A stretch of 64,000 bases of DNA from Erodium maritimum (taxonomy: Eukaryota > Streptophyta > Magnoliopsida > Geraniales > Geraniaceae), in assembly GCA_963921825.1 (NCBI GenBank), contig OY997595.1, positions 12,889,228 through 12,953,227 of the forward strand. The letters are read 5' to 3'. A program made the position numbers and the translations under genes. Under the pieces are notes generated by a model. The model was not told the DNA's origin and made no database searches. It saw only the letters and a program-made list of their open reading frames with translations. Below are positions 50,299 to 62,421 of the stretch, piece by piece. Within the stretch, counting starts at the first letter, position 1. Every line of letters begins with the position of its first letter.

Positions 50299-50748
50299 TG
50301 CTCTCAGTCTCGCTGCAGATTAGAGATTGGCGAGGAGATGAGAACGAAGGAGGGACGGGTTAGGTGGTTGAGTTCTACTGGCTTTGGGTTGCGACCTTTT
50401 TGGAGCTGAGAGATATTATAAAATACGGAGACGTATACGTTACTGTTCCCAACAAGGGTGGCCTTGAACTGCGTGATTTTATCCTCTCACGTTTTATCAG
50501 CCGATCTGGTAATTATTATTGCACGCTGGCCGTTCGATCTTCCGTCCAATTGACGCTTGCACGTTACTCTTACATTGGATTGATTTTCTTTATAGGTATT
50601 TTAGTTTCCAACCTCGACTATGATATATTGGATACAGTTTCGAATTTTTGTGGTGTTATTTTCATTTTATTTTCTCACCGTTTTTAATGAGGATGTGGTT
50701 ACGTTGTGAAATATATAAAATACTAATTACATTACGTATGTGCATATT
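50299..50748. other. Upstream region of the cathepsin B gene
   Basis: This holds the leader and promoter of the minus-strand cathepsin B gene. A 107-codon frame at 50364-50687 on the plus strand has no recognisable domain and I take it as chance. Confidence 0.4.
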
Positions 50749-50762
50749 AATGATTTTTTATA

Positions 50763-51859
50763 AAGATCTCTCTACTAGGGCTTGAGACCTCCATGAAGCC
50801 CTTGCTGTGCTTTAGGGCTCTATCGGGAGTTCGAGCATCCATTACTCTTGTCCTGAAAGTTTTAGTCGGATCTCGAGCACCGGTGACTGCACCGTAACCC
50901 GTTGTTGTAGCAATCGTCGTGCACCCTACAAGAGAAGTAAAAGTTCTCCCTCGTGCCATAGGTCTCGGTTCTGGCCCTCTCTGCGATCCCGTTCTAGGGT
51001 TCCAGCCTCTCTCCGTCGCGCCTCACCCCGGAATAGTCTCTCCCGGTGGTTGTCGTCTGCTTCCCATGACCTTGCTCTGGGTTTCCTGTCGGGCGGCGCG
51101 TTCCGGTGGTTGTCGTCTGCTTCTCCAACGTAGATCTCGTCGCCTCTACAATTGCCACCACGTCGAGGCTTTGCAAGGGGGCGATCGTGGGCTCCTTTGT
51201 CCAACACCAGCGTTTTACCTCGATTTCCACGGCCAAGCCCTCCGGCTGGTTCGACCCATGACCTTGCTCTGGGTCCGATGTTGTTGAACGAAAGGAGCGG
51301 GCATCCGGTTGGCCCTCCTTCTCGGTCTCTCCCATGGGGTGATCAAGGGGCTCTAGGTTGGTGGTATGATGCTCCGACTAGGCAACCGGCAGTAGAAGAA
51401 TGGGGTGCCCAACGAGTCACAGTTCGGGCGAGGGCTGGAAAACAGCCTCGCCGACACGTATGAGTCACCAGGCAGGCCTCAGGGACAGGAAGGAGTCTTT
51501 GAGGGTGCCATGTCAGCCTTTCTCCATTTCCGATCACATGTTCGGGTTTATCAACGAAGCAGAGCGTCGCCCTAGGGAGACCCATCGGTATTCAGACCCC
51601 CCCCCCCGTCCTTGAGCAGTGATCGTCAACGAGTTTTAGTTTTATTGTCTTTCAGTTTCTCGTTATTAGATTTGGGTGTTTATTTCATTATTGTTCTAGT
51701 TCATTATCTTTGGTTGTCAGTTTTAGGTCGCCTCTATGACATCTCAACACAACGTCCTAGATGTTACCTGTAGTTATAGGGTTATTATGTTTGTTCCTGT
51801 AGGGCTTACAAGCATGTATTGACTATTTTAAAGGAATGAAAGTCGCAGTTACTCAAATA
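50763..51859 (+). mobile_element. 1.1-kb insertion with 14-bp target duplication (LINE-like)
   Basis: The insert is flanked by identical AATGATTTTTTATA at 50749-50762 and 51860-51873. Direct repeats of this length and the lack of inverted termini point to target-primed insertion of a non-LTR retroelement. The interior is GC-rich and unlike its flanks, with internal repeats (ACCTTGCTCTGGGT three times; GGTGGTTGTCGTCTGCTTC twice) and an 11-C run at 51597-51607. The 3' half is T-rich, as in LINE tails, but a poly-A tail is absent. No reverse transcriptase was found. Confidence 0.65.
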
Positions 51860-51873
51860 AATGATTTTTTATA

Positions 51874-53458
51874 CATTGAATTTTATTTTGTTTTAAACAC
51901 ACAAATTGAACTTTTTATTAGTATAAATTAAAAAGACCATAAAACTGTACATGAATAGAAATAAACTAAATAGGATAAGATACAGTTTTGGTGACGGTCA
52001 AAACATTAACTTTATATTTAAAATATTTTGTGAGACTTAAGGAGATGTTAGGGGTGGTTCCATATTCCAACTGTGTTGAGTTCTATGAATCCATTAAATT
52101 TTCCACATCTCGACTTGATTCATATCGCTATGTTGTACCAGTCGATCAAGGAATATGTCAGGATAAAGAGGAGGTTGGGAGTCAAAAGGCATCTGACTCA
52201 TAGATGTTAGGGTGTGGCTCATCATATACACCTGAGATGTCATGGGTGACTTATGGAGACCCGCGAGATAGCTCACCGTGTCTCGCTCATATCCCATCGG
52301 GGCCATCTTCCTCGGCCGTGTCTGTGGAGTCCAAACTTCTTTGGGTAGGAGTATCAGATCCATCCTCCCTAGAGAGGAGAAGAACCAGCATGGCAACTCC
52401 ATTCTTGTGGTGGGGGCGGATTCATCCGCTCTAAGAGGGGATGGATACCAAAGGGGTTCCTCTCAGCGTGCCCCAATTGTATCCTTGGGCTGAGGCTCAG
52501 GCTAACAATCCCCAAGCCTCTAGGTTTTGTGAGAGTGGTTGCTCTCATCCCCCGTGTGATCCAAGTAAGGACGGTTGTCTAGAACTAACCGAAGTCGCTG
52601 CAGTATGGTTGCCACTCACGATGATCGGCTGGAATCTCATCCGTCCAGCCACACCGATCGGTTCAAAAAAGATATGTTCGTATTGGTGGAGAAGTTTCCA
52701 TTGGGAGGATGTGCCTAAATGGGACCAGCGATCCAGATCGGTCTTTAGTCGGGAGATGGATATCTCATCTCGAGGTCCGTCTAGATGCATGGGTGTTCGG
52801 TTACGCCTAGGACAGAGTCCGGTACCGATGGGCATGTGATAAGGGTGGGGCGGGATCGCGGTCAATGGGTGCGCCCTAATAGGACCCCGAATCCCCATTT
52901 TCAGTTCAACGTCGTTGGTGATCCATTGTAGGACATGATCCTCGTCTTCCTCCGCATCGTTCCTTCGGCATAGTAGCTGGAGTCGAGATTATAGCGAAAC
53001 GTGGCATCTCAAGGGTGAGGACACGCTGTTTCATGTGGTAGCCGCCAACGATCTATAGTGAGGGGGACATGGTCCTCTCGTGGGGTGATCTACGAGCCTC
53101 ATCTGGTTTTCCGATTCGTAGAGGATCGACAAGCGGGACACAACGACAGATATCAATGAGCGTGATGAGCAGGCATCTATAATGATGGACAGAAACAAAG
53201 AAGGTCTTGGCAATCGGGAGAAAGACGAAAATAATTTGGGAGATAGAGATTTTAAAGAAAGAGAAGCCCTAATGGTTCCAAATTTCAAAATCATGATGGG
53301 ATCATATATTGATTTTCATTTGATTTGCAAATATATCTTCAAAAAAACAGGATTATTTCATATTAATTTAAATAGAAAAATTTGAGAAAATATGCTTTTT
53401 ATAATAAATATGAATTTTTTCTATGTTAGTATATCTTAAAATTGGAATAAAAGAAAAG
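51874..53458. other. Repeat-like region of unknown origin
   Basis: This mid-GC segment (52000-53250) has open frames on both strands but no domain I recognise. Base composition and lack of splice logic suggest an old transposable element. It continues beyond the duplicated block at 53459 into an AT-rich stretch. Confidence 0.35.
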
Positions 53459-53696
53459 AATTAGGACAAAAATACATTATTTTAACTTAAACAAAAACAT
53501 ATTTTTTTATTATTTTATTCAAATATATTTTCAGAATAAATACAATACGATAGACATTCAACCGTTAGGATTTTTCCCTCCATCTTTAGGGTTCCATTTC
53601 TACAACATCTTTATTTCCACTCCTCCTCTGATGATCGTCGTCCAATCCTACTGTCATAACATTTCACCACCTACCCCATTAACTCTCATCCCTCCT
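53459..53696 (+). repeat. 240-bp direct repeat, copy A
   Basis: It runs from AATTAGGACAAAAATAC to CTCTCATCCCTCCT and matches 56716-56955 at almost every position (differences such as ACATTA/ACTTTA and CCTCTGATG/CCTCCGATG). The two copies flank a 3,019-bp block exactly, end to end. Confidence 0.92.
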
Positions 53697-55499
53697 GTAA
53701 TAACCACTTCTGGTCAACGCCAGTCAAACCTGCGAAAAACAGAAAAATTTAAAAAATTTAAGACAAACACTAAACTTAACCTAAATTGACCCCGAGGGTC
53801 ATACCGGACTTAAGTTGACCCCGTTATCGACCAAAATGAGTTCCAGGGGACTCAGGGCAACTTTCTGATCAATTTGGGAAATGTTGACTTTTCGTTGGAA
53901 AAGTCAACCGGGCGACGTTTTGGTCCATTCGAGGACCGTTTTGGATCCAAAAAGCTTAGCCGTCGTCGCAGCGGTCTTAGTTGAGCCGTTTCCTTGTAGC
54001 CCGCCAAGTTTCGTAATTTCTTGGGAAAAGTGCCCGTTTGGGGCCCGAAACGTCCGTTTTTCGCGAATCTGATTGGAAAATATCAAGTAGATATTTTCCA
54101 AAAGGTGTGGGACCCACCTTGACACTTGTCCTAGTTGTGGTGGTGTTAGTTTTAGGGGGAAAAGGTGTGGTGGAGAAGGGGTGGCCGAAACTATGGGTTA
54201 AAAAAGAGAGAAATGAGAGTTAGTTGTTAGTTGAATTAAATTAGAAAAAGAAGAAGAGAGTTAGAGAGAGAAGGAGAAGGAGAAGAAGATAGAAGGTTAA
54301 AAGCTAGGGTTTGGGAGATTATTCAACCATTGGATCGATTCAAAGTAAGGAGAAAACATCTTCCCCTCGTCTTCCTCGTTGGTAAGACCTAACCCGATCT
54401 TCGTTTTGTTAACTTTGGAAAGTTAGGGTTTTGTATAAAACTATGGGTTAGGGTTGTAGTGTGTTTGAGGGTTTGTTGGAGACGTTTTGGAGGTGGTTGG
54501 AGGTGAAGAATGACGTTTTCCGGTGACCGGAGGCTCGGGAGGAGCTCCGGCCACCGTGGGTGGTGGCCGGTCGGCCATGAGGTGGCTGGCCGGAGCTGGC
54601 ACCGGCCACCACATGGTGGCCGAGCCCCCCCCCCCCCCCTTGAACCCTAGGGTCTCGGCCAAGTATTTTGGGTGGGGCCCACGTGCTCGGTTGCTCGGGT
54701 TTTAATGTTCGGGTGGTTTAAAACGTCCCCCGGACCATTTATCCTTTATCGAATCGAAATTTGGAATTAAATTGGAGAAGTTGCAATTGACGGGTTTTAG
54801 AAACTTTAAACGTTAATAATTTGACTTAGAAGTCGGAATTCGATTCCGTCAAGTGCGTTGGGTCCCTTGAAATAGTCTAAGACCGTAGAAACGAAAACAG
54901 GGGCTTTTGGAGCCCCGGAAGGCAATTATTGAAAACCGAGCAGATTCGCCATGTCAGGCGAATCGGGCCTTTACGGGTCCTATATCGACAATGTCGAGTA
55001 ATTGGGAAGTTTGGGAGTGATCGGCTTTATCGGGGTTACATTTGGGCGTTAAGTTTATTGAGTGTCGGTTTATTCGTACTAGTTTAAAAGTACTTTGAAA
55101 TTGTATTCTTTTAGATCGTGCTGCAGACCGAGGCAAAGGGAAGCTCGGCGAGTGACTGGGTTTACCTCGGGTTTTAGTGGAGCGCTTTTGGAGCTGTATA
55201 CGAGGTAGGGAAAAGTAGCCGGATCTCGGCCCTGATTAGGGAAAGTTAACAGAGAATTGCATGTGACACCGGGGTGTCGTGGGTTGCTTAGGTTTACTTA
55301 AATATTAGAAAAGCATGATACGGGATTGTAGCGTTTAAGAGAAAAGCATGTGACACTTAGTAGTGTCGTATGAACAGAGAACTTAGCGATAATTGAATTA
55401 CTGGAGGCATATGACCATGCCCGGAGGTTGTTTGTGAAACTAGTGATCTTAGGACCGTTGGAGGCATCGAGTATGCCGGAGGTTGTTGTGCGTTATTTA

Positions 55500-55860
55500 T
55501 TGTTGAGTTTGGGTGGCCTTGAGAGCCTGTATTATTTGTTGTTGAGTTTGAGTGGCCTTGAGAGCCGTATTTAATTGTTGGTGTCTTGGGTGGCCTTGAG
55601 AGCCCGTATTTAATTGTTGGTGTCTTGGGTGGCCATGAGAGCCCGTGTATTTAAATTGATGTTTTGGGGTGGCCGTGAGTGCCGTGGGGTTGTTGAACCC
55701 GAGTCTTGACCGTGGTGTGTCTTGAGTGGCAGTGAGTGCCGTGGGGTTGTTGAACCCGAGTCTTGACCGTTGGTGTGTCTTGAGTGGCAGTGAGTGCCGG
55801 TGGGGTTGTTGAACCCGATTCTTGATTGTTGAGGTGTCTTGAGTGGCCTTGAGTGCCTGT
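55500..55860 (+). repeat. Degenerate tandem array with GTGGCCTTGAGAGCC core
   Basis: Seven to eight imperfect units built on GTGGCCTTGAGAGCC or GTGGCAGTGAGTGCC. Spacing is about 40 bp in the first units and about 58 bp in the later ones, which add GGGGTTGTTGAACCCGA. Confidence 0.8.
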
Positions 55861-55904
55861 GTGTTTGAACTTGCCTGTGATTGTGATTGTGGTTACCTGA
55901 AGTT

Positions 55905-56146
55905 GTGAGTTCGAAAGGTCGACAGCCTGATCCGACTTAGTGTCGATGAATTGCGAGTTCTAAAGGTCGACAGCCTGATGCGACTTAGTGTCGATGAATT
56001 GTGAGTTCTAAAGGTCGATAGCCTGATCCGACTTAGTGTCGATGAATTGCGAGTTCGAAAGGTTGACAGCCTGATCCGACTTAGTGTCGATGAATTGCGA
56101 GTTCTAAAGGTCGACAGCCTGATCCGACTTCGTGTCGAGGAATTGC
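55905..56146 (+). repeat. Five-copy 48-bp tandem array
   Basis: Units start at 55905, 55953, 56001, 56049 and 56097 and share AAAGGTCGACAGCCTGATCC and GACTTAGTGTCGATGAATTG with only a few substitutions. The homogeneity suggests it is young or under gene conversion. Confidence 0.9.
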
Positions 56147-56715
56147 GATAGGTCGATCCCTGACCTGATTGACATTGGTTACTGAGCAGCTGGTGTGCGA
56201 TCCTTTGTGATCTTGTTTGGCGTTGTGTAGTCTTTCTGTCGTGTCCTTGGAGGAGGTCGTCGATAGTTGTGTCGGGTCTACATTGTGTTATCGAGTGCTG
56301 AGTCTGTTGAGGAAAGTAACGAGTTGTGGGTCAGTTGGGTACTTGAGTTGGGGACTGTAGTCCCGGTGTTGGGTTTGATTTTAGTGTTATTGGCTTTATC
56401 TACTAATTATGCCATAGTCAGTCTGTTATCCGTGGAGGTGAGCGAACGCTCACCCCTAGCTGCTTTTCCTACATGTACTGATCACCGGACGGACTAGGTT
56501 AGCTCTTGAAGTTCTTGGAGCTTGGAGCGGAGTCTGGTCTTTACTTTTGTTGAGTCTAGTGACGGATGTTGTACCTCGTCCACTTGTTGGGACGTTTTTG
56601 TATTGTAAATACTATTATTATTTTTGGTAACTAAATGGAAATATCAGGGTTTTATTCAAAACAGGTTTTAAGTGTTCATGTTTTAAATGTTCGCGTCCCG
56701 AGTTCGGTTCGCTGA

Positions 56716-56955
56716 AATTAGGACAAAAATACTTTATTTTAACTTAAACAAAAACATATATTTTTTTATTATTTTATTCAAATATATTTTCAAAATAAAT
56801 ACAATACGAAAGACATTCAACCGTTAGGATTTTTCCCTCCATCTTTAGGGTTCCATTTCTACAACATCTTTATTTCCACTCCTCCTCCGATGATCGTCGT
56901 CCAATCCTACTGTCATAACATTTCACCACCTACCCCATTAACTCTCATCCCTCCT
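56716..56955 (+). repeat. 240-bp direct repeat, copy B
   Basis: The second copy of 53459-53696, starting AATTAGGACAAAAATAC and ending CTCTCATCCCTCCT. After it the sequence continues into CGTTGCAACTC, whereas copy A runs into GTAATAACC. Confidence 0.92.
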
Positions 56956-59224
56956 CGTTGCAACTCATACCGACCGTTCATGCGTCGTCTGGTGGGTACA
57001 TCCCACGGGAGCGGATCCCCTCCTAGATAGACTCCGCTATCACCACCATGTTTCTGACCCACACTCGGCTGCATGGGGTCTCATGCCTCTGACGTCGATG
57101 ACTACTACTCGCGTAACGAGGCCAACTCGTCGCTACCATAGTCCGGCAGAAGATTGATCGATACTCCACTGGCTCCCAACTGGTATGGTCATGTAGGAAT
57201 GAGATCACCATCCAGTACACCCTACCTTACCAATCCAAGGGCTTTCTCGGCCTCGGGGTATCACTCGACAAGGTCCGACCCCGCTTCCCTATCCAAGGAT
57301 CGCGATGGACTCAGCCTCTCGGTTGTAGGGATACAATCCTATGGAAATCTATGGCCTCTCACACCATATTGCACCAACTGGGCTCTGGCTATGGCGTCCG
57401 CTCCACAATCTAGAGTTGGTGGTATGAGAAGAGGTCGCGGCATAACGTGCAACGGATGGTCGGGTGGATCTTGACCTTGTATGATGATTTTCAATATTCA
57501 GATTTGGTGTACATCCACCCTGGCTTAATGCCCCGGAGTCGGAGGCATGAGATGGACAAACCTCGTCGCTTCTTGGTCAGGATGGGACGAGATGGACAAA
57601 CCTTGTCGCTTCTTGGTCAGGATGGGACGAGATGGATAAAGGAACAAAGTCAACCAGAACACGGGCACGAGTTGGACACGGGAATGAAGTCAACCAGAAC
57701 CTAAAACAGTCATATGGTTCCCCTCAGGTGGTGAATAGAGGATGGTATGACCATCCTCTCATCTGATATGGATGCATGTGGTATTTCCTCCCATGGAAGG
57801 GAGTTGACCGCGATAAGGTGATTACGAGGTCTTTGCAACAGTCTCGTTGGTCTCTATGAGACTCGGGGTGTCTATGAGGACCCACACCTGACCCCTAAGG
57901 TTCGGAAGCAATCTAATCCATTCTCCCCTTTTCCCCGAGTCAATCCTTGGCATACCGATGTGACACCACAAGTTTGGTTGAGTCGAGGCAGAGAAATTCT
58001 TTCGGATATCTGGTGCAAATCACTGTAAGAATAGGGAACCACCTTTACCCATAATCTGGAGTAGTCGGACAGTTACTATAAGAACAACGTTCCAAATGTC
58101 TACATAACTATGTCCTTCCTATTTTTCATTCATTAAGAGGTTCCACTTATGTACGTCCTTATTATCAATAAAATATTCAAAATAAACATTTAGTTTTATA
58201 TAATAATAGTTTATTCAATCTTATTAGTCATTAAAATCCTATTTTAATTCATTAAAAAACTCATATTAATTTTTATAAATATTTTTAACTAGACGGTTCA
58301 AATTATAATAGTAGTTTTCAAAAAAAATCCAATTTTATTAATTATTAAATCATTTTCTAATTATTATTTTTAAATAAACATATTATTTTGGTAGATATTT
58401 TTTTTAAATATAATTCAAACTTATAATGGTATTTTTTTAAAATACTAATTTTTATTAATTATTAAATTGAATAAATATATTATAAATTTGAATTATCTTT
58501 TTAAAAATATTCATCAAAGTAATCTGATTTTTTAAAATAAATAAATTAAAATATGATTTTAAGAATTAATAAAATTGAATAAAATATTTTTAGTATAAAT
58601 TTATCATTAAAAATTGCATTATCTTTTTGAAAATATTTATCAAAATAATCTGATTTTTTTCAAAAATAAAATAAAACTAATATTTAATAAAATATTTTTA
58701 TATAAAAAATAAATATTTATTTTGAAAATAGATTTGGATAAATTAATTAAATATAAATTATTTTGTTTAAATTAGAATGAAGTGTTTTTTTCCCTAAAAA
58801 TATTATGAAAAACATAATTTTTTAATTTTAGACTATACTAACATAAAAAGAAACATTCAAAATTCCCTATATATACATATGTTTCAGAAAAATAGTAACT
58901 TCAAAAAAAAGGTGTGCATTTCCGAGCATAGTACTCAATTTTTTCCGTGAGTTCTATAGATTTGGTTGGAGACAGAAAATGAAGCTTCCTATATTGATTG
59001 ATTGTGCCATTTTGTTTACTGTAACAGATAGTGAAAGAGAATCTTGGGTGAGCTTTGGATGGGAGGGCTGACTATCCTAGATAGTGGAGGGTCCAGTTGC
59101 ATCTCATTCCCAATCCCAGGCATGTAAATGAACCCTTTAATTTGGGCATAGACACTTTGCTCCTCTAGCACACCACCTACATTGATCTTATTGAAAATGA
59201 CTTTTTTTTTAATGACAATGCTTA
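56956..59224. other. Old repeat-like sequence, then AT-rich spacer
   Basis: Bases 56956-57720 have plus-strand open frames (for example 57154-57474) with no recognised domain and are likely transposon-derived, continuing the element that precedes copy A. A 40-bp tandem repeat (GATGGACAAACCT...CAGGATGGGAC) occurs about 2.3 times at 57549-57640. From about 58140 to 59220 the DNA is very AT-rich and I see no feature. Confidence 0.4.
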
Positions 59225-61489
59225 TAGTATGTACAATAGAAAGGACCTTGGTAAAGCCCTAGGTCTGAGGTTCTTGTGCTGACTGAACAAAAGTGAGGCT
59301 CTAGGAGTACAGAATAGTGGGTGTTTTGCAATAGAGAGGCCTTTTGAGGCCCTGGGAGTTAGGCTTTATGCTGACTGAATTGTTATTTGATATTTTGTTG
59401 TTTTATTTAATTCTTTATCAGAAACCGTTTAAATTGTTTATAATTTAAACAATTTTGGGAAAAAAATAATTAATGACAATAAAAAAAATAATAAATAAAT
59501 TTAACACGAATAAAAATTAACTTTTAATTTTATTCAAGAGCTTTTAATACAACCCAAAAAAATATATGTTAAAGAATCATCTGGTGGTAGTGGTTGCCGT
59601 CGAAGATTGTTAAGTTCACCTTTAAGGGCATCCAAGAATCTTTGCGTTCGGGCCTTCAATGCCTTGTGCTCTTCCAAATGTTCTTCGGTGAAGTTGGAGG
59701 TATCAATATTATACAAAGTCATGTAGAAGGTCATGCTTGCTTCCCACTTTTCAGTTATCTTGTGTAGCATGCGGGCCCTTTCTGCATGGCGTTCATCCCG
59801 TGTACGTTCAACCTCCAGCCGTGCACGTTCCATCTCGGCGAAGGCAGACATGTGGGCCGTGAGGACGGTCACCTTGTTTGAGGCCTTCACTGCGTTCTTT
59901 CCTTGCGGTCGGGTTCGGCGATGGGGACTTGGGGCGGCCTCAGGGGATGGGGGTGTGTCGCTGAGAGGGACCTCAGTCCACTCGTAGTTGTCGGAAGCTC
60001 CCCATTCTGGTTGTTGGGACTCACCACTGAGAGGTGTGTAATCGTCCCCTGTGCTTGTGGGTGAGGTTGAGCTATAAGCCCCAGCCTCATCCAACCATTG
60101 TCGTTGTTGGCGTACTTATTGTTGGCGGACATTACCCATTGTGTCTTCCTCGGCAGCGAACTTGTTGTCGCCCTCAAGCTTCATCACCCAATGATCCAGG
60201 TCGAACTTTAGTGGGTGGTCACCCACTTTCCCTGCGTCCACCCACATGTCCTTCACACGTCTCATGTGCTCCTCGTCGTTGTAGCCGCTCGCATACTTGT
60301 CCTTGGAGGACTTCAAATACCCGAGGAACCTCCTTGTCTGCGAGGAGCCTTTGAGCCAACGTTTCTTGAGAGCTTGCCAATTGCGATCTGGGAGACTTGC
60401 CTTCGAGTTGCACTTCCTCTCAATAGTGCACTAGAATGTGTTTACCGGCTTGAGAGTTGCCCTTGATGGGGTCTTTTGTAGTACTCAACCAGCAGTCTAT
60501 GAGGTGGATGTCTTCATCCTTGCTGAATGTCCGCCTATCCGGCTGTGGTGCTCGGGGTCGGGGTCGGGGTCGTCGTTGGGAAGGTCCGACAGAGGATGGT
60601 TGGGGGACGACTACGTCGGGTAGTGGGTACTCGGGGTAGTTGTAGAATTGAGGTGACATCTGGAACCCTTGTGGGTTCATTCCAAACGGTGGCGTCTGGA
60701 ACCCTTGTGGGTTCATACCAAATTGTGGTGGCATCTGGAACCCTGGTGCCATTTGAAATTGTTGGGGGACGGAATTGCCCTAAACAATAAATTAATTAAA
60801 AAATTATAATAAGTACATTAATTAAACAAATACAATGAAGTAATTACAGAAATTCAATAAATACATTAACTACATACAATCAATTAATTAAAAAAATTAT
60901 GTTACATAAATAATAAGTTTGCACTTACATGAGCTCGACCCCGGTTGCGAGTATGGGGAGCAAGCGGAGTTGTCCCGATTGTCCGCTAGAATGTCTTGCA
61001 AATTCTGTGCCAGTTCGTCGGCGCTGAATCCGGCTTCGTCACCAGCTGACTGTGCATGGGACCCTGCGTCGCCCGACATTTTTCACGAGAATAATTGAAA
61101 TAAGAGAGGAGAATTTGGGAAGGGGAGAGTGAAGTTGGAGAGTGAAAGTGGAGATTGGTGTGGAAAAAATGAGAAGGGGTGATGGGTATTTATAGGGTTT
61201 GATTTTGCTGATTTTTAATTAAAAAAATGTAGCCGTTTGTGATCGTTGTCAAACGGTCGGCTAGGATGGCCACGTGGCGGCACGGGAGAGGGCCAGCAAA
61301 GCGAGGGAGCGAGGAACGCAGACTGCGCGCCTGGCCAGCAACCGAGGGGCGAGGAGCGCGGAGCGCACCCGGGAGCGCGTGTTTCAATGCTGCGGACCAC
61401 GTTTTTTTGCTCCCACAACGGGTCGGTCCGAGGTTTGCAGACCGAGTGCGCGCGGGTCGGGGGCGAGGGCCGGCCCATTGTGCATGCTC
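59225..61489 (-). mobile_element. PIF/Harbinger-type element with ORF1 only
   Basis: About 2.27 kb between TTA (59222-59224) and TTA (61490-61492). The left end is TAGTATGTACAATAG and the inverted right end is GAGCATGCACAATGG, 11 of 15 matching and close to the common plant Harbinger terminus. It encodes an ORF1-type SANT/NAM-like protein on the minus strand, downstream of a TATAAATA box (61194-61187). No DDE transposase was found, so it would be non-autonomous. Confidence 0.75.
59534..61079 (-). pseudogene. SANT/NAM-associated ORF1 of the Harbinger-type element, disrupted
   Basis: The first exon (61079 to about 60930) starts MSGDAGSHAQSAGDEAG and is acidic. After an intron the second exon opens with a Gln/Pro/Met repeat (FGMNPQGFQ three times, about 60740-60660), then the SANT-like block RRTFSKDEDIHLIDCWLST (about 60530-60470). 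The frame then breaks, because 60420 and 60316 lie in different frames. The protein resumes with RFLGYLKSSKDKYASGYNDE, a block containing MRRVKDMW, and DHWVMKLEGDNKFAAEEDT, then meets an in-frame stop near 60115 created by a short duplication (VRQQ, stop, VRQQ). The C-terminus (60094-59534) is a charged helical domain rich in Glu/Arg. At least two lesions, so inactive. Confidence 0.75.
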
Positions 61490-61496
61490 TTAGGCT

Positions 61497-61862
61497 CAAT
61501 GTTCTAAAAATATAGATTAAGTGTTGCTTAGGCGCCCGTCTAAGCCTAGCCGATCTGTCTAGCCGTTTAGGCGCCTAGAACAATTTTACATAGTATACTG
61601 ATTAAGTTAAAATAATTAAATGGTCATGTAGAGTTGTTTAGTGTTGATGATATTAGAGGTTGTGCTTCTGGGTTGTTTGATGTTATTTTTTAGATATTTT
61701 AAATATTTGTTACCATTTTTAATATAATGAAATTCATATTTTGATTCTAATTTATCTATTAAAAATATAAAAAAACAAATCCGATTAACCTCTGTCTAGC
61801 TCCCGATTAATTCTCGAAAACTCTAACCACCCAACTAGCGCCTAACCACTTTTGGAACCTTG
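61497..61862. mobile_element. Possible small terminal-inverted-repeat element
   Basis: The left part reads GTTCTAAAAATATAG...GCTTAGGCGCCC and the inverted right part GTTCCAAAAGTGGTTAGGCGC. This pairing is seen in a common plant MITE type. Both arms are diverged and target duplications are unclear. Confidence 0.35.
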
Positions 61863-61916
61863 CCTGAGATCAATGACATAACTTAAAAATCAAAATATCA
61901 TCTAGTATTGTTTATA

Positions 61917-62421
61917 GGGATAATTCCATTTTAGTACCCTAAAACTTTCACATTTCGTTTTTAGTACTTTAAATGTTTTTTGTGCCACATAAGTACCCTA
62001 AATCTTCATTTATTCCACTTTAGTACCCAACGTCTGATTTTCCATCCAATAGTGTTAACTTTCCATCCAATGTTACATAAAATGTCCAAAATACCCCTCA
62101 TCCAATGTTACATATATTTTTCAAATATTCAGAAATTATTTATTTAATTCTTACTTATTTATTTAATTCATATATTTTTCAAATATTTATTTATTAAATC
62201 TCTGTAAGGCTCAAAAATTCATATCTTCTATAAAACATGAGGGGTATTTTGGACATTTTATGTAACATTGGATGGAAAGTTAACAGTATTGGTTGAAAAA
62301 TCAGACGTTGGGTACTAAAATGGAATAAATGAAGATTTAGGGTATTCGGGTAGCACAAAAAACATTTAGGGTACTGAAAACGAAATCTAAAAGTTTTAGG
62401 GTACTAGAATGAAATTATCCC
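61917..62421. mobile_element. Foldback Mutator-like MITE with perfect 9-bp TSD
   Basis: This 505-bp element is flanked by TTGTTTATA at 61908-61916 and 62422-62430. Arms of about 190 bp are inverted copies, starting GGGATAATTCCATTTTAGTA on the left and, inverted, GGGATAATTTCATTCTAGTA on the right. The AT-rich centre (about 62100-62235) is unpaired and non-coding. The 9-bp duplication and long arms fit a Mutator-type non-autonomous element. Confidence 0.9.

Larger units (their letters stand above)
53697..56715 (+). mobile_element. 3.0-kb block resembling a long Ty3-type solo LTR
   Basis: It starts (T)GTAATAACC, a common start for plant chromovirus-type LTRs. It carries LTR-like zones: an AG-rich tract (54230-54300), a GC-rich CCGG/GGTGGCCGG zone (54500-54640), a 15-C run (54625-54639) and two tandem arrays (55500-55860, 55905-56146). 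No gag, polymerase or primer site is present, so a solo LTR is the simplest reading. The 3' end (...GTTCGGTTCGCTGA) does not show the expected CA terminus, and no 5-bp target duplication was found. The identity is therefore inferred. Confidence 0.5.

Noticed and set aside
50364-50687. 107-codon plus-strand frame upstream of cathepsin B
   Set aside because: No recognised domain, AT-rich end, and in the position of a promoter.
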